This document shows, piece by piece, positions 56,090 through 64,000 of a stretch of 64,000 nt of DNA (position 1 is its first letter; each line of letters begins with the position of its first letter). The notes under the pieces are model-generated. The model was given only the letters and a program-made list of their open reading frames with translations. It was not told the DNA's origin and searched no databases. Source of the stretch: Ktedonobacter robiniae (GTDB lineage Bacteria > Chloroflexota > Ktedonobacteria > Ktedonobacterales > Ktedonobacteraceae). A program made the translations under genes and the position numbers. The DNA lies in contig NZ_BNJG01000001.1 of NCBI RefSeq assembly GCF_016587375.1, forward strand, positions 3,044,001 through 3,108,000, given 5' to 3'.

Positions 56090-58861
56090 CTACACGCCTG
56101 GACCAGGATAACAATTGCTGTCATGTGCCAGGGCCTGCTGTGGGGACTTGAGCTGGAAGCTCTGATCCTGCGTAAGCGTGCCATTGAAGTAGGTGCCTGC
56201 TGAGGAGATGCTCGCGCAGTTTCCCGTGGGTGGCAGGAGCGAGAGATCCCATTCGGGGAAGGTGCCACTCTGCCGCTGGATGAGAAGCTGGTAGGGAGCC
56301 GTTCCCATCGGGGGGACGTACCAGGAGACGGTCGCCGTCAGCGTACAGTTTTTCGGCACCACGAGGTAGCCTGCGAACATCGCGCGCCCTGGTTCATCAC
56401 TCTGAGAACTGGATGGCTCGCCAATCTTGTTTAAGGGATGCCACTGGTGATAATAGGGGTCGTTGAGCATAGGCGCGCTCGCTCCCGCCTCGTATTGTCC
56501 CGGTGGACAGATCAGCTCTTGTTGGGAATAAATACCGTCTCTGGGGCAGGTGCCAAAGCCTCCGTCACAGAGAGGATCGTTGGTATAGAAGCCATCGCCA
56601 CTCAGCAGTTTAGCGGTGGGGGGGACATAGATGCGCACATAATCGCGTAGCGTATCCAGCCCATAAACAGAATTGATCTGGTTATAGGCCAGGCGAAGCT
56701 GGAGGACATGGGTTGCCCCGCCTTGAGCGTCGAGGGACACCGTGTCCTTAAAGATACTGCGTGTAAATTGCGAGGCCTTGCTGGCACTCACGTTTTCCTG
56801 CACGATGTAGAGTCCATCGTGGGTTGTGGCGCGGTCGACCTCGGCGGCATAGCCATAGCGACTAAGAAGAGCCTGGGCCTGTGGATTACCCAGGTAGACC
56901 TCTAGATCCTTGGTTTGCAGGCTATGGAGAAACATGGTTGCCAGTTGTAAGAGATCGTTGACAGGTGCGTTCTGGATGCGCTGCATCAGGGCTTTTTCGA
57001 CGCGACTGGTGAAGAGCTTACGCGCCTGGGCAGGATCTTCAACGTGCTCGATAAGCTCGCTGCGCCGAATGCCCGCGTTATCAAGCTGGTAGTAATGCAG
57101 GCGTTCCTCTAGATTTTGCGAGGTGACGGTCTCGTTATACTCGCTAATGGTCAGGGGACCCGTGACGGCGAGTACGCGCTGAATCATAAAAGGCGAGAAC
57201 ATAATGACGCCATCGATATCGCGTTTGACCTCGGTATGGTACAAATTCGTGATGATCTTCGCCGAGGTGGGAAAGTCCGCGGAGAGATTGGCGTCGCGAA
57301 TGCCCCAGTTATCGAATGGCCACCAGGAGCGATAGGCTTCGGGTGCTGGCTGACCGCTGGTGGGGGTATCTGGCGCATACTCAAGTAGACCGATATCCTT
57401 CAGTGTAATAGGCGAGACACGTCCACCCGTAACGGTTACCTCGGCATACTGTCCATTGAAACCGCCAGTCGCGCGTAACTCGCCTCGATCCATCGTTTGC
57501 AGGAGAAAGGTCCGTGGCGTGTTAACGCCAAGTAGCCAGTTAGCAACGCCTGCCAGGCTTTCAAGGAGCGAGAAGCCCTGCTTCAATTGAGGGAGCATTT
57601 GTAGGTATTGCTGGGCCTGGGCGCGTTGCTTATCGCTTAGGGGGAGCGCGCTGATCTGTAATTGTTGTGCCTCTGTCGCGATACGGTCGATGCGCGGTTG
57701 AACCTGGTTGAGCGTCTGCTGAATTTGCGTAATATCTGTAGAGGTAAAGAGCGGATCTTTGGTGTTTCCCAGGAGTGGCGTATGCAATTTGGGCGCGAGC
57801 TTGCTGACAAGTGTCAGGGCATCATTGCCGACATAGGTCGCCTCAATGCCGATGTGTAGCGCCTGGCGTGCGGCAACAATTTGTTGCTGATAGGATGAGA
57901 AGTTTGCCTCTACCAGGTGAACCAGCGATGAGTCATTGAGAATGTGTTGGGCCGAGGTAAAGTCCATGCGTGCGGCATTGATCTCCTCCTGCGCCTGCTG
58001 GATTCGCTGCGGATTGAGCAGGTTGGGCGTCTTCTGAGCGGGATTCTGCGAGGTCGAACCTGAAAGCAGGTTCTTGACGTTTTGCAGATGCTGAATGCCC
58101 TGGTTGGCGTGTGCACGCAGGGCATTGTATGTCGAGAGGCCACTGAGGCCATAAACGATTCCGCCAGCCAGGGGGGCGAGGATGCTGAAGACCAGCAAGA
58201 GACGCAGGCCCAAGGAGAGCTTCTGATGCCGGGTCAGGGCCTGAAATATCGATAGGTGAAGCCTCGCTGCCCATACCTGTGGCTTAAGAGGTGACAATGG
58301 AGTGGTGGCAGCGGCGGCTACAGGCTCCCCAGATGTGGTTGCTGCCTTCTCTGTAACATTGGAAGTATCTTCTGAAGTATCTTCTTTAGAGGCGGAAGGA
58401 CTTTCAGGTATCATCTCAGTTGTTGCAGCTTCCTCAGTCATTGGCTGTGGTGTTTCGGGCGAAGCAGAGATATCTTCTTTGATATGCTCACCTGGGCTAC
58501 TGACGCTCTCACTGGTCTCCTGTGGCTCCTCCACTATATGGGTTTGCATTGCCTCTGCTAGAGCCACCGTAGTAGGTAGAGGCGTGCTGGGGAGGGGCAG
58601 AGGTGTGTTTGCATACGCAGTTGGAGAACTGGTATCAGCCTCTTTCTCTTCTCCCTGCTGATCGAGAGTTGTTAGATTACTCTCCTCAATCTGATCTGGA
58701 ATTACTTGTTGCGTACTGGCTTCGAATGAGTTCTGCTCAGAGGCAGATTGTTTCTCTGCATCATCGTTCACTTGTGGCACACATCTCTCTTCTTTGTACG
58801 TATGCACGTATGGATATTCCTTGCCATAACTATAACGTATCAGTTTACCTGCATGTTTCAA
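56090..58861 (-). CDS. DUF4012 domain membrane protein
   Basis: Up to 923 residues. The TTG at 58861 is only the outer limit; GTG 58780 (VPQVNDDAEKQ) is a more likely start. The first 190 residues are acidic, Pro/Ser/Thr-rich and disordered. One membrane helix (about LLLVFSILAPLAGGIVYGL) follows. The rest is extracytoplasmic and matches DUF4012: RTFLLQTMDRGELRATGGFN, the hallmark segment, then WPFDNWGIRDANLSADFPTS. The family is widespread in Chloroflexota and Actinobacteria, often near envelope polysaccharide genes; its activity is unknown. Confidence 0.88.
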   Translation of the reverse strand: MKHAGKLIRYSYGKEYPYVHTYKEERCVPQVNDDAEKQSASEQNSFEASTQQVIPDQIEESNLTTLDQQGEEKEADTSSPTAYANTPLPLPSTPLPTTVALAEAMQTHIVEEPQETSESVSSPGEHIKEDISASPETPQPMTEEAATTEMIPESPSASKEDTSEDTSNVTEKAATTSGEPVAAAATTPLSPLKPQVWAARLHLSIFQALTRHQKLSLGLRLLLVFSILAPLAGGIVYGLSGLSTYNALRAHANQGIQHLQNVKNLLSGSTSQNPAQKTPNLLNPQRIQQAQEEINAARMDFTSAQHILNDSSLVHLVEANFSSYQQQIVAARQALHIGIEATYVGNDALTLVSKLAPKLHTPLLGNTKDPLFTSTDITQIQQTLNQVQPRIDRIATEAQQLQISALPLSDKQRAQAQQYLQMLPQLKQGFSLLESLAGVANWLLGVNTPRTFLLQTMDRGELRATGGFNGQYAEVTVTGGRVSPITLKDIGLLEYAPDTPTSGQPAPEAYRSWWPFDNWGIRDANLSADFPTSAKIITNLYHTEVKRDIDGVIMFSPFMIQRVLAVTGPLTISEYNETVTSQNLEERLHYYQLDNAGIRRSELIEHVEDPAQARKLFTSRVEKALMQRIQNAPVNDLLQLATMFLHSLQTKDLEVYLGNPQAQALLSRYGYAAEVDRATTHDGLYIVQENVSASKASQFTRSIFKDTVSLDAQGGATHVLQLRLAYNQINSVYGLDTLRDYVRIYVPPTAKLLSGDGFYTNDPLCDGGFGTCPRDGIYSQQELICPPGQYEAGASAPMLNDPYYHQWHPLNKIGEPSSSQSDEPGRAMFAGYLVVPKNCTLTATVSWYVPPMGTAPYQLLIQRQSGTFPEWDLSLLPPTGNCASISSAGTYFNGTLTQDQSFQLKSPQQALAHDSNCYPGPGV

Positions 58862-58910
58862 ATCATGGCTTTTGGTCTGGCATGAGGGCAGGGCGGGCGT
58901 ATATAGACGG

Positions 58911-58986
58911 CGCTGCTAAAGCCCGCGCTTACATATAATGGCGCGAATTCCCGTACCATTATATGTAAGCGCGGGCTTTAGCAGCG
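58911..58986. terminator. long hairpin between the ImuB-like and DUF4012 genes
   Basis: Perfect 31-bp arms (58911-58941 and 58956-58986) with a 14-base loop. The right arm ends 10 bases from the stop of the minus-strand ImuB-like gene. Confidence 0.65.
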
Positions 58987-58995
58987 TTGGGCAAT

Positions 58996-60432
58996 TTAGC
59001 GCGAGAGTTTACGCGTGGGGCGTCCGCGTCCACGGACGGCTGGTGGATAGTAGGTGGGGAGTGCTGAGATGATGTCCCCGATGCGCAATTGCACCTGGAG
59101 GTAGCGATGCCCCTCCCGGTGATAGTGAGCGAAGAGCATCAGGCTGTGGTGAGCAATGACATCGGCGTCATCGGTATGGCGCGAGAGGAGCATTTGCCCC
59201 CCTACGGACTCCTCGGCTGTCGTGACGGCCATTTCTTCGCCATCGTCCCCCATAACCAGCTTGCGAGTCTCACGCTTCTGGGGTCGATAGGGCCAGAGTA
59301 TCAGGGCAATCGACTGCCCCTTGAGGCGTTGCTCGCGCAGACGATCACTGAGATAATTGGCGAGCTTGCGCGCCGCGGCACAGGCTTCATCGGCATCTGC
59401 AGCATGATGGAAGCGGATGCGGGCATTTTGGCTGAGGGGTGGCACATCGGGAATAACCAGACTGATATCTTCTCCTTGCGCGACATGGTAGAGCCAGCCA
59501 CCCAGGCGTCCCAGGCGGCGTGCAAGCCCATCTTCAGTCAAAGTGGCGATCTGGGCAAAGGTCGTAATGCCAAAGTCACGCAGGTGCGCAAGCATCTCGG
59601 CGACCGCGATGGGATCGGCCTGCTCGCTTTTCCCCTCGATGTCGGGTGTGTGGGCGCGGCTGGTCTCATTTGTTTCTGCTAATTCGGGGAGTGCGCCGGG
59701 AATGCCGGTTCCCGCTGAGCGCAGTTGGAGCAGCATCGAGAGCGAGAGCGTCTGGACGAACGATGCCTCACGCCCGGGTGGAATATAGAGTACGCCCTGG
59801 CGTCCATCGCGCCGGCTCATAAGTGCCGCCAGTTCGGCGATGGCCTTGCCATTGGCGATACCAATCTGTGCGGTAAGGCCCATCTCAGCGATTTCAGCGC
59901 AGAGGCGCTCGCCCAGGGTCACAGGCGAATCAAACGCCAGTTCGCATCCGCGCAGGTCGATAAAGACGTCGGCCAGGGGGAGGGATTCAATGATGCGCGA
60001 ATAGGCGCGGTAGCGCTCGCGTAACTTTTGTAAATAGGGCTGGTAGCGTTCATTGGAGGCAGGCAAGAAACGCGTTCGGGGAGCGATCCGGTGCGCGCGT
60101 CGTAGCGGCATACCGGGAATAATGCCCAGGCGTACGGCTGCCGGCGAGGCATCAATGACACGCCCGGGTTCATTGGGGCGTCCGTTCCCGGTCCCGATGA
60201 CAAAGCTCAAACCGCGTAAGGTTGGATCGAAGATCTCTTCGAGCGTGCAATAGAAATTACGAATACGCACATGCATCACGCCCTGGCGCAAGCGTGCGCG
60301 TTCGACGGCTCGTGCAGCCTGCTCTGGCGACATGTCCACGCCGTTATCGACGGGAGCCACATCTTGTGCTAGCTGGTCTACATGCAGCAGTGAGTGGGTT
60401 GAGGGTGGTGCTGAATGAATGGGTGGTTGCAT
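58996..60432 (-). CDS. ImuB-like Y-family DNA polymerase, catalytically degenerate
   Basis: About 478 residues from ATG 60432; a TTG at 60444 is possible. The Y-family fold is visible: VIDASPAAVRLGIIPGMPL (DinB-type finger), IESLPLADVFIDLRGCEL, AQIGIANGKAIAELAA and a helix-hairpin-helix (FGITTFAQIATLTEDGLAR). Catalytic residues are missing: the usual D-x-D-x-F-F motif reads RIRNFY, and the S-x-D-E site reads LADVF. This loss is the mark of ImuB, a non-polymerising clamp adaptor in the ImuA-ImuB-DnaE2 mutasome. imuA and dnaE2 are not adjacent here. An orphan DinB homologue remains an alternative. Confidence 0.8.
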   Translation of the reverse strand: MQPPIHSAPPSTHSLLHVDQLAQDVAPVDNGVDMSPEQAARAVERARLRQGVMHVRIRNFYCTLEEIFDPTLRGLSFVIGTGNGRPNEPGRVIDASPAAVRLGIIPGMPLRRAHRIAPRTRFLPASNERYQPYLQKLRERYRAYSRIIESLPLADVFIDLRGCELAFDSPVTLGERLCAEIAEMGLTAQIGIANGKAIAELAALMSRRDGRQGVLYIPPGREASFVQTLSLSMLLQLRSAGTGIPGALPELAETNETSRAHTPDIEGKSEQADPIAVAEMLAHLRDFGITTFAQIATLTEDGLARRLGRLGGWLYHVAQGEDISLVIPDVPPLSQNARIRFHHAADADEACAAARKLANYLSDRLREQRLKGQSIALILWPYRPQKRETRKLVMGDDGEEMAVTTAEESVGGQMLLSRHTDDADVIAHHSLMLFAHYHREGHRYLQVQLRIGDIISALPTYYPPAVRGRGRPTRKLSR

Positions 60433-60857
60433 GTTATTCTTCAAAATTCTTTGCTACTTCTGCTATTAATTTCTTCTATGAACAGGTGCCGCTCTGCCCG
60501 GTAGGCAGCATTAGCAAGCCTACTAATACTAACGTAAGCGATGAAGCTGTTCGCGTACGAATTCTTCCGTCGCAAGCGGTTTGCACTCCTCATTGTGATA
60601 CGCCAAATGCACTGTGTCAAGTCTTCTTCGCTTCTACTTTCGCGCCTGCGGCGCTCAGGGGTAGGAGGGAAGGGCATGTGGCACGGGATTCGCTCGTGCC
60701 ACATGCCCTTCCCTCCTACCCTCGGCGAGCTTGCGAGCTGAAATGGATGACTTTGGTGCAACTCTGTTTTTTGAGAAGAGAAAGGCGTGACAGATGTAAG
60801 CTGTATCAAGTACAATAGTAGTAATGGTATTAGTAAAAATAGGATGTGGAGGTGGAG
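60433..60857. other. divergent intergenic region with module-type variable hairpin (copy B) and promoter
   Basis: The module TTTCGCGCCTGCGGCGCTCA is followed by a perfect 27-bp hairpin (left arm from 60658, 9-base loop) and GGCGAGCTTGCGAGCTGA, the same order as copy A. A promoter for the downstream gene is likely: GTGACA at 60787-60792, 18 bases, TACAAT at 60811-60816. No gene is supported. Confidence 0.6.
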
Positions 60858-61673
60858 ATGGGGCAGCAGGAAGTATCATCCTCGATGGCAAATGGGCAAT
60901 TTAAGGTTGAAACTGTTCAACGCTTAGTACAAACCTTGCTCTCCCCCTTACAGGTGTACTGTGCGTACACTACTGAACAGGGGAGTAGTCTTCAGACCTT
61001 GCAGTTGTGTGTCTATCATCTCCTCGTTACGATGCAGGCCCTCTATCAGCATCATATACCAGCATTAGCGCAATTGCGAATGCCAGCAGCGGTGGCCCAG
61101 AGCAGCCAGGTGGGGGAGACACGCGAGAGTGTTGAGCTTTTCGCGCTTCGCTATCAGTGCTGGCAACGTTTGCGCGAGATTGAAGGGCAATGCGTACGCC
61201 TGTTGCCCTGGGCTCATATGCTGAATACTATTCTTACGATGATGCTCGATCAAGTTGAGCGTTTGCCGGAGCCCCAGCAGGGACAGCAGACGCTTGCTCG
61301 TTCCCAGTCTGAGAAGGCTACGGCTCTGTCTCGGCGGGCTGGGCATGACCTGGTAATACCTATGAAGGACTGGCTCGACGTGTATATACGCCAACCTGTT
61401 TTTCTATCCATCCTGGGCCAGAGTGGCCTGGCCCCTGATACGTTGCAGCACCTGGATAGAGACCTCATAAGCTTTTTGCAGGTAGCAATCAACATGTTAG
61501 AGGAGACCTTTCCTAAAGTGGTTGAGACACTTCCCGCGCGTAAGCATGTTCAGGCCCTGGTGCTCCTCCAATTGTTACAAAGAAATGATTTCTTAATCAT
61601 GCAGGCAGTCTCCTTACAGCGCGCCTTGAGCCTGCTGCGGTATCAGAACGTACCCGCGGGTAAACCAGAGTGA
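60858..61673 (+). CDS. helical protein of unknown function
   Basis: About 271 residues from ATG 60858, preceded by GGAGGT. It is rich in Leu and Gln and almost entirely helical (for example LQTLQLCVYHLLVTMQALYQ, RKHVQALVLLQLLQRNDFL). There is no membrane segment or known motif. It is separated by 135 bases from the GGDEF-like gene downstream, in the same direction. I cannot name a family. Confidence 0.6.
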   Translation: MGQQEVSSSMANGQFKVETVQRLVQTLLSPLQVYCAYTTEQGSSLQTLQLCVYHLLVTMQALYQHHIPALAQLRMPAAVAQSSQVGETRESVELFALRYQCWQRLREIEGQCVRLLPWAHMLNTILTMMLDQVERLPEPQQGQQTLARSQSEKATALSRRAGHDLVIPMKDWLDVYIRQPVFLSILGQSGLAPDTLQHLDRDLISFLQVAINMLEETFPKVVETLPARKHVQALVLLQLLQRNDFLIMQAVSLQRALSLLRYQNVPAGKPE

Positions 61674-61808
61674 ATATACTGATCTTAACCAACAGGGAAA
61701 ACTTTTAACGCAAATACAACCTGTTTCGCTGTTCGATGTCCAGCCTCTTGCGGTATGCTTATGTCGGCATGTATCCATGCAAGAATTCAGAGGTAGAGGA
61801 GTTATAGC

Positions 61809-62618
61809 ATGCGCGAGCAGGGGGCGTCCAGACTAGTATACCCGCCATCTATGAATGCATATGCATATGTAGATCTTGGGGCGTTACACGAGTTGGAGGA
61901 TGCGGTACTGGCGTTCTGGCAGCGTGAACAGAGGGAACTGGCGCTGGTCTCGTTTACGTTTGAGTTTGAGCAAGCCGAGCAAGCTGCTAATGGCACGCGT
62001 GTGCTCGTGGAGCGTGTGCGTGCGTTTGTGCGCAAGACAGACCAGGTCTTTGTGTTAGGGGAAAGCTGCTACTTTCTACTGCCTGGGGCCAGGCTGGAGG
62101 GCGCGCGCATCGTCCAGGAGCGCCTGTGGCAGGCGCTGCTCTGGCAGGTGCATGAGCAGGAGTTGGACACGGGTGAGGGTCCCATGGTGATGCAAAGCAG
62201 CCTGAGGACCTTGCCAGATGCACCACAACGAAGCGGACAACTAGTGCAACTGGCTTTACGTGAACTCCGACAGGCATCGCGTTCCTTTCAGTTCTATCAA
62301 CGGCAACTTCTGCATCCACATGAGGCCCTCTCCTCTCCATCTGGACCTGATGACCTTGCTCGCCTGGCTCAACGTATGGGTGTTCCCTATCTTTCCTCGC
62401 TTCCAGGCAACCTCCCAGTGCAGGTGCGGAACCTGGTAAGCAAGCAATTGGCGCAAGAGCTTCAGTGTTATCCCCTTGGCTGTGAAGACGATGTCTTGAC
62501 GGTCGCGATGGCTGACCCCCGCAATGAGGCCGCCCTGAGCCGTTTACAGCAGGAAACTGGTTTGACGATCTATCCAGTTCTGACAAGTAAGCATGAACTC
62601 CAAAGCGTATGGTTGTAG
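61809..62618 (+). CDS. GGDEF-like protein with C-terminal MshEN (T2SSE_N) domain
   Basis: 269 residues from ATG 61809 with GAGGAG 7 bases upstream. The N-terminal 150 residues resemble a diguanylate-cyclase fold (LALVSFTFEFEQAEQ, RKTDQVFVLGESCYFLLPGA), but the GGDEF active-site motif reads GESCYF, so cyclase activity is unlikely. Residues about 180-269 match the MshEN domain of type II secretion/pilus ATPases (LAQRMGVPYLSSLPG, YPLGCEDDVLTVAMADPRNE, LQQETGLTIYPVL). MshEN domains of several proteins bind cyclic di-GMP. I infer a stand-alone cyclic-di-GMP receptor or regulator. No ATPase domain follows. Confidence 0.75.
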   Translation: MREQGASRLVYPPSMNAYAYVDLGALHELEDAVLAFWQREQRELALVSFTFEFEQAEQAANGTRVLVERVRAFVRKTDQVFVLGESCYFLLPGARLEGARIVQERLWQALLWQVHEQELDTGEGPMVMQSSLRTLPDAPQRSGQLVQLALRELRQASRSFQFYQRQLLHPHEALSSPSGPDDLARLAQRMGVPYLSSLPGNLPVQVRNLVSKQLAQELQCYPLGCEDDVLTVAMADPRNEAALSRLQQETGLTIYPVLTSKHELQSVWL

Positions 62619-62763
62619 GGATGTTGAAATAAAGCCGCTCCAGTGACTATAATAACCTGAAACATGTCTTGTATACAAGCATGATGTTCTACATTATCCC
62701 CTCTCTCCGGCGGTGCGGTTGAACTGTGCCTTAGAGCGATATTTGTCAGAAAGGTTTAACAAC

Positions 62764-63687
62764 ATGAGGATACTGGTCACGGGTGGAGCTGGTTTTATTG
62801 GTTCACATATTGTTGATCACTATATTGTCGCGGGCCACGAGGTGGCCGTGGTCGATAATCTCTGGTCGCATGGGGGTGGCAACCTGGCAAACCTCAATCC
62901 ACAGGCACAATTATTTCGCGCCGATATTACCGATGAAGAGTCCCTGGCCCATATTTTTGATGCAGTAAAGCCCGAGGTGGTGTGTCACCAGGCCGCCCAG
63001 CACAGCGTAGCCGTTTCCACAAAGGACCCCAAACTCGATGCGCACGTGAATGTCTTTGGTTTACTTTCTATCCTGAATAACTGTACCCGCGTAGGAACGC
63101 GTAAGATTATCTTTGCCTCCTCGGGTGCGACCTATGGCACGCCTACGCGTTTGCCTGTTGACGAGGATGTAATGCAGCGTCCAGAGTCGCCCTACGGCAT
63201 CACCAAAATGGTCGCTGAGCACTATCTGCGTTACTGGCATGAGGCCAATGGCCTGACGTATACCGCTCTGCGTTATGGCAACGTCTATGGTCCACGCCAG
63301 GACCCGAATGGTGAGGCGGGCGTCATCGCTATTTTTGCCAGGCGCTTCTTAACGCACCAACCTGTGCGCATCGATTGGGATGGCGAGCAGAGTAAAGATT
63401 ATGTCTATGTGGCCGATGTGGCTCGCGCCAATGTGCAGGCCCTTACGCGTGGCGATAACGAGATTTTTTGTATCGGCACGGGTGAGGCGGTCTCGGTCAA
63501 CGGTATTTATAAGACGCTAGCCGCGGTTACTGGCTATGAACCAGAGATTGTGCGCGCTCCCAAGCGTCCTGGTGACCTCTATAAATCGCAATTTAACTGC
63601 GGCAAGGCTGAGCGCATCCTGGGTTGGAAGCCAGAGGTCTCCTTTGAGGAGGGCGTGCGCGCAACCCTGGCCTTCTTCCAACAATAG
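62764..63687 (+). CDS. NAD-dependent epimerase (UDP-glucose 4-epimerase family)
   Basis: 308 residues from ATG 62764 with AAAGG 9 bases upstream; an in-frame start at 62713 is less likely. It has the Rossmann motif TGGAGFIGSHIVDHY, the aspartate of VVDNLWSHG, and the catalytic YGITK with Ser in FASSGATYG. It ends in LGWKPEVSFEEGVRATL. It interconverts UDP-glucose and UDP-galactose or a related sugar; galE is likely but not certain. It is followed by a dispersed inverted repeat with a T-run. Confidence 0.88.
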   Translation: MRILVTGGAGFIGSHIVDHYIVAGHEVAVVDNLWSHGGGNLANLNPQAQLFRADITDEESLAHIFDAVKPEVVCHQAAQHSVAVSTKDPKLDAHVNVFGLLSILNNCTRVGTRKIIFASSGATYGTPTRLPVDEDVMQRPESPYGITKMVAEHYLRYWHEANGLTYTALRYGNVYGPRQDPNGEAGVIAIFARRFLTHQPVRIDWDGEQSKDYVYVADVARANVQALTRGDNEIFCIGTGEAVSVNGIYKTLAAVTGYEPEIVRAPKRPGDLYKSQFNCGKAERILGWKPEVSFEEGVRATLAFFQQ

Positions 63688-63690
63688 CAA

Positions 63691-63809
63691 TTGTAGGGTC
63701 CATGCTGGCATGGACTCAAAGCCTTGCTATGCGAAATGCGACCCTATATGGTGTGCATCCTGCATGTGTCAGGTTATGAGTCCATGCCAGCATGGACCCT
63801 ACAACTTTT
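63691..63809. repeat. dispersed GTCCATGC-type inverted repeat, copy 2
   Basis: Perfect 28-bp arms (63691-63718 and 63777-63804) enclose a 58-base loop and are followed by CTTTTT. The right arm matches the copy at 48196-48222 over about 27 bases. It probably also terminates the epimerase gene. Confidence 0.7.
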
Positions 63810-64000
63810 TGGGTATATCCGCCAGAAATCGGAATGGGTAATTAATTTCCCTATTATTGGGAATAAAATTTCTCACGAAAAATGTTCTCTCTTAATGGTG
63901 ACCTTCTTGCCTGAAAGGTTGCTGTTCAAGGTTTTTTTCTTGCTCTTTACCATAAAGAAGAGGGCGTTTCAGAGTATACATTATGAAGGAGTGAGTACAT
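63810..64000 (+). other. upstream region of the next gene
   Basis: An AT-rich stretch with no gene. It ends in GAAGGAGTGAGTACAT, where GGAG is correctly spaced for a start codon at the window edge (ATG would complete with base 64001). A plus-strand gene probably begins there. Confidence 0.5.

Noticed and set aside
60441..60815. Overlapping ORFs on both strands through the hairpin upstream of 60858
   Set aside because: They owe their length to the palindrome and the repeat module, have no ribosome-binding sites and contain no family motifs.
1..64000. tRNA, rRNA, CRISPR or transposon
   Set aside because: No T-loop-like intergenic segment, no regular repeat-spacer array and no transposase or integrase motifs were noticed. 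The repeated hairpins are not spaced like CRISPR.

Overview
The window looks like chromosomal DNA of a Ktedonobacteria-type Chloroflexota. This is inferred from gene content and style: large cytosolic signalling and protease proteins, zinc-ribbon/membrane/PP2C fusions, a DUF4012 protein, a TgpA-like transglutaminase and moderate GC. No rRNA, tRNA, CRISPR array, transposase or integrase was seen. The core is housekeeping, with several unusual accessory loci.

Layout. 1-2594: a membrane-anchored zinc-ribbon/PP2C phosphatase broken by a one-base frameshift. 2597-7164: promoter and a partial complex I operon (nuoA, nuoC, small basic membrane protein, nuoD, nuoH) that lacks nuoB and carries two GNRA-loop hairpins. 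7231-10505 (minus): acyl-CoA mutase large subunit, glutamate racemase and a PAP2-like protein. 10763-12662: small protein, biotin carrier protein, Asn-rich secreted repeat protein. 12973-15277: Cys-rich small protein, groES, groEL. 15350-19679 (minus): two small or zinc-ribbon proteins, a GT2 glycosyltransferase, a J-domain/beta-propeller protein, an AlkA-type glycosylase. 19962-22852: YyaL-like protein and a universal stress protein.

23229-30305 is the most interesting locus: sigma factor, zinc-finger anti-sigma-like protein, TPR-CHAT protease and intracellular subtilisin, in one direction. It reads as a signal-controlled proteolytic system. 30394-38430 holds three GlsB/YeaQ/YmgE paralogues, an MFS transporter, a TgpA-like transglutaminase and two unknown proteins. 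38845-42321 is secA with about 190 extra N-terminal residues that look like tandem copies of one helical unit. 42703-45850 is the glyoxylate bypass (aceA, aceB) with a possible leader-peptide switch. 46133-51252 has a tandem nitrilase-fold protein without catalytic cysteines, an SDR and a GAF histidine kinase. 52231-55857 encodes a degenerate CHAT domain fused to a ClpA/B-type double AAA+ unfoldase. 56090-64000 holds a DUF4012 protein, an ImuB-like Y-family polymerase, a protein of unknown function, a GGDEF-like/MshEN protein and a UDP-glucose epimerase.

Throughout, gene junctions carry long, nearly perfect hairpins. At least six share a short conserved module (consensus YTCGCGCCTGCGGCGCTCA) next to a hairpin whose arms differ completely from copy to copy.
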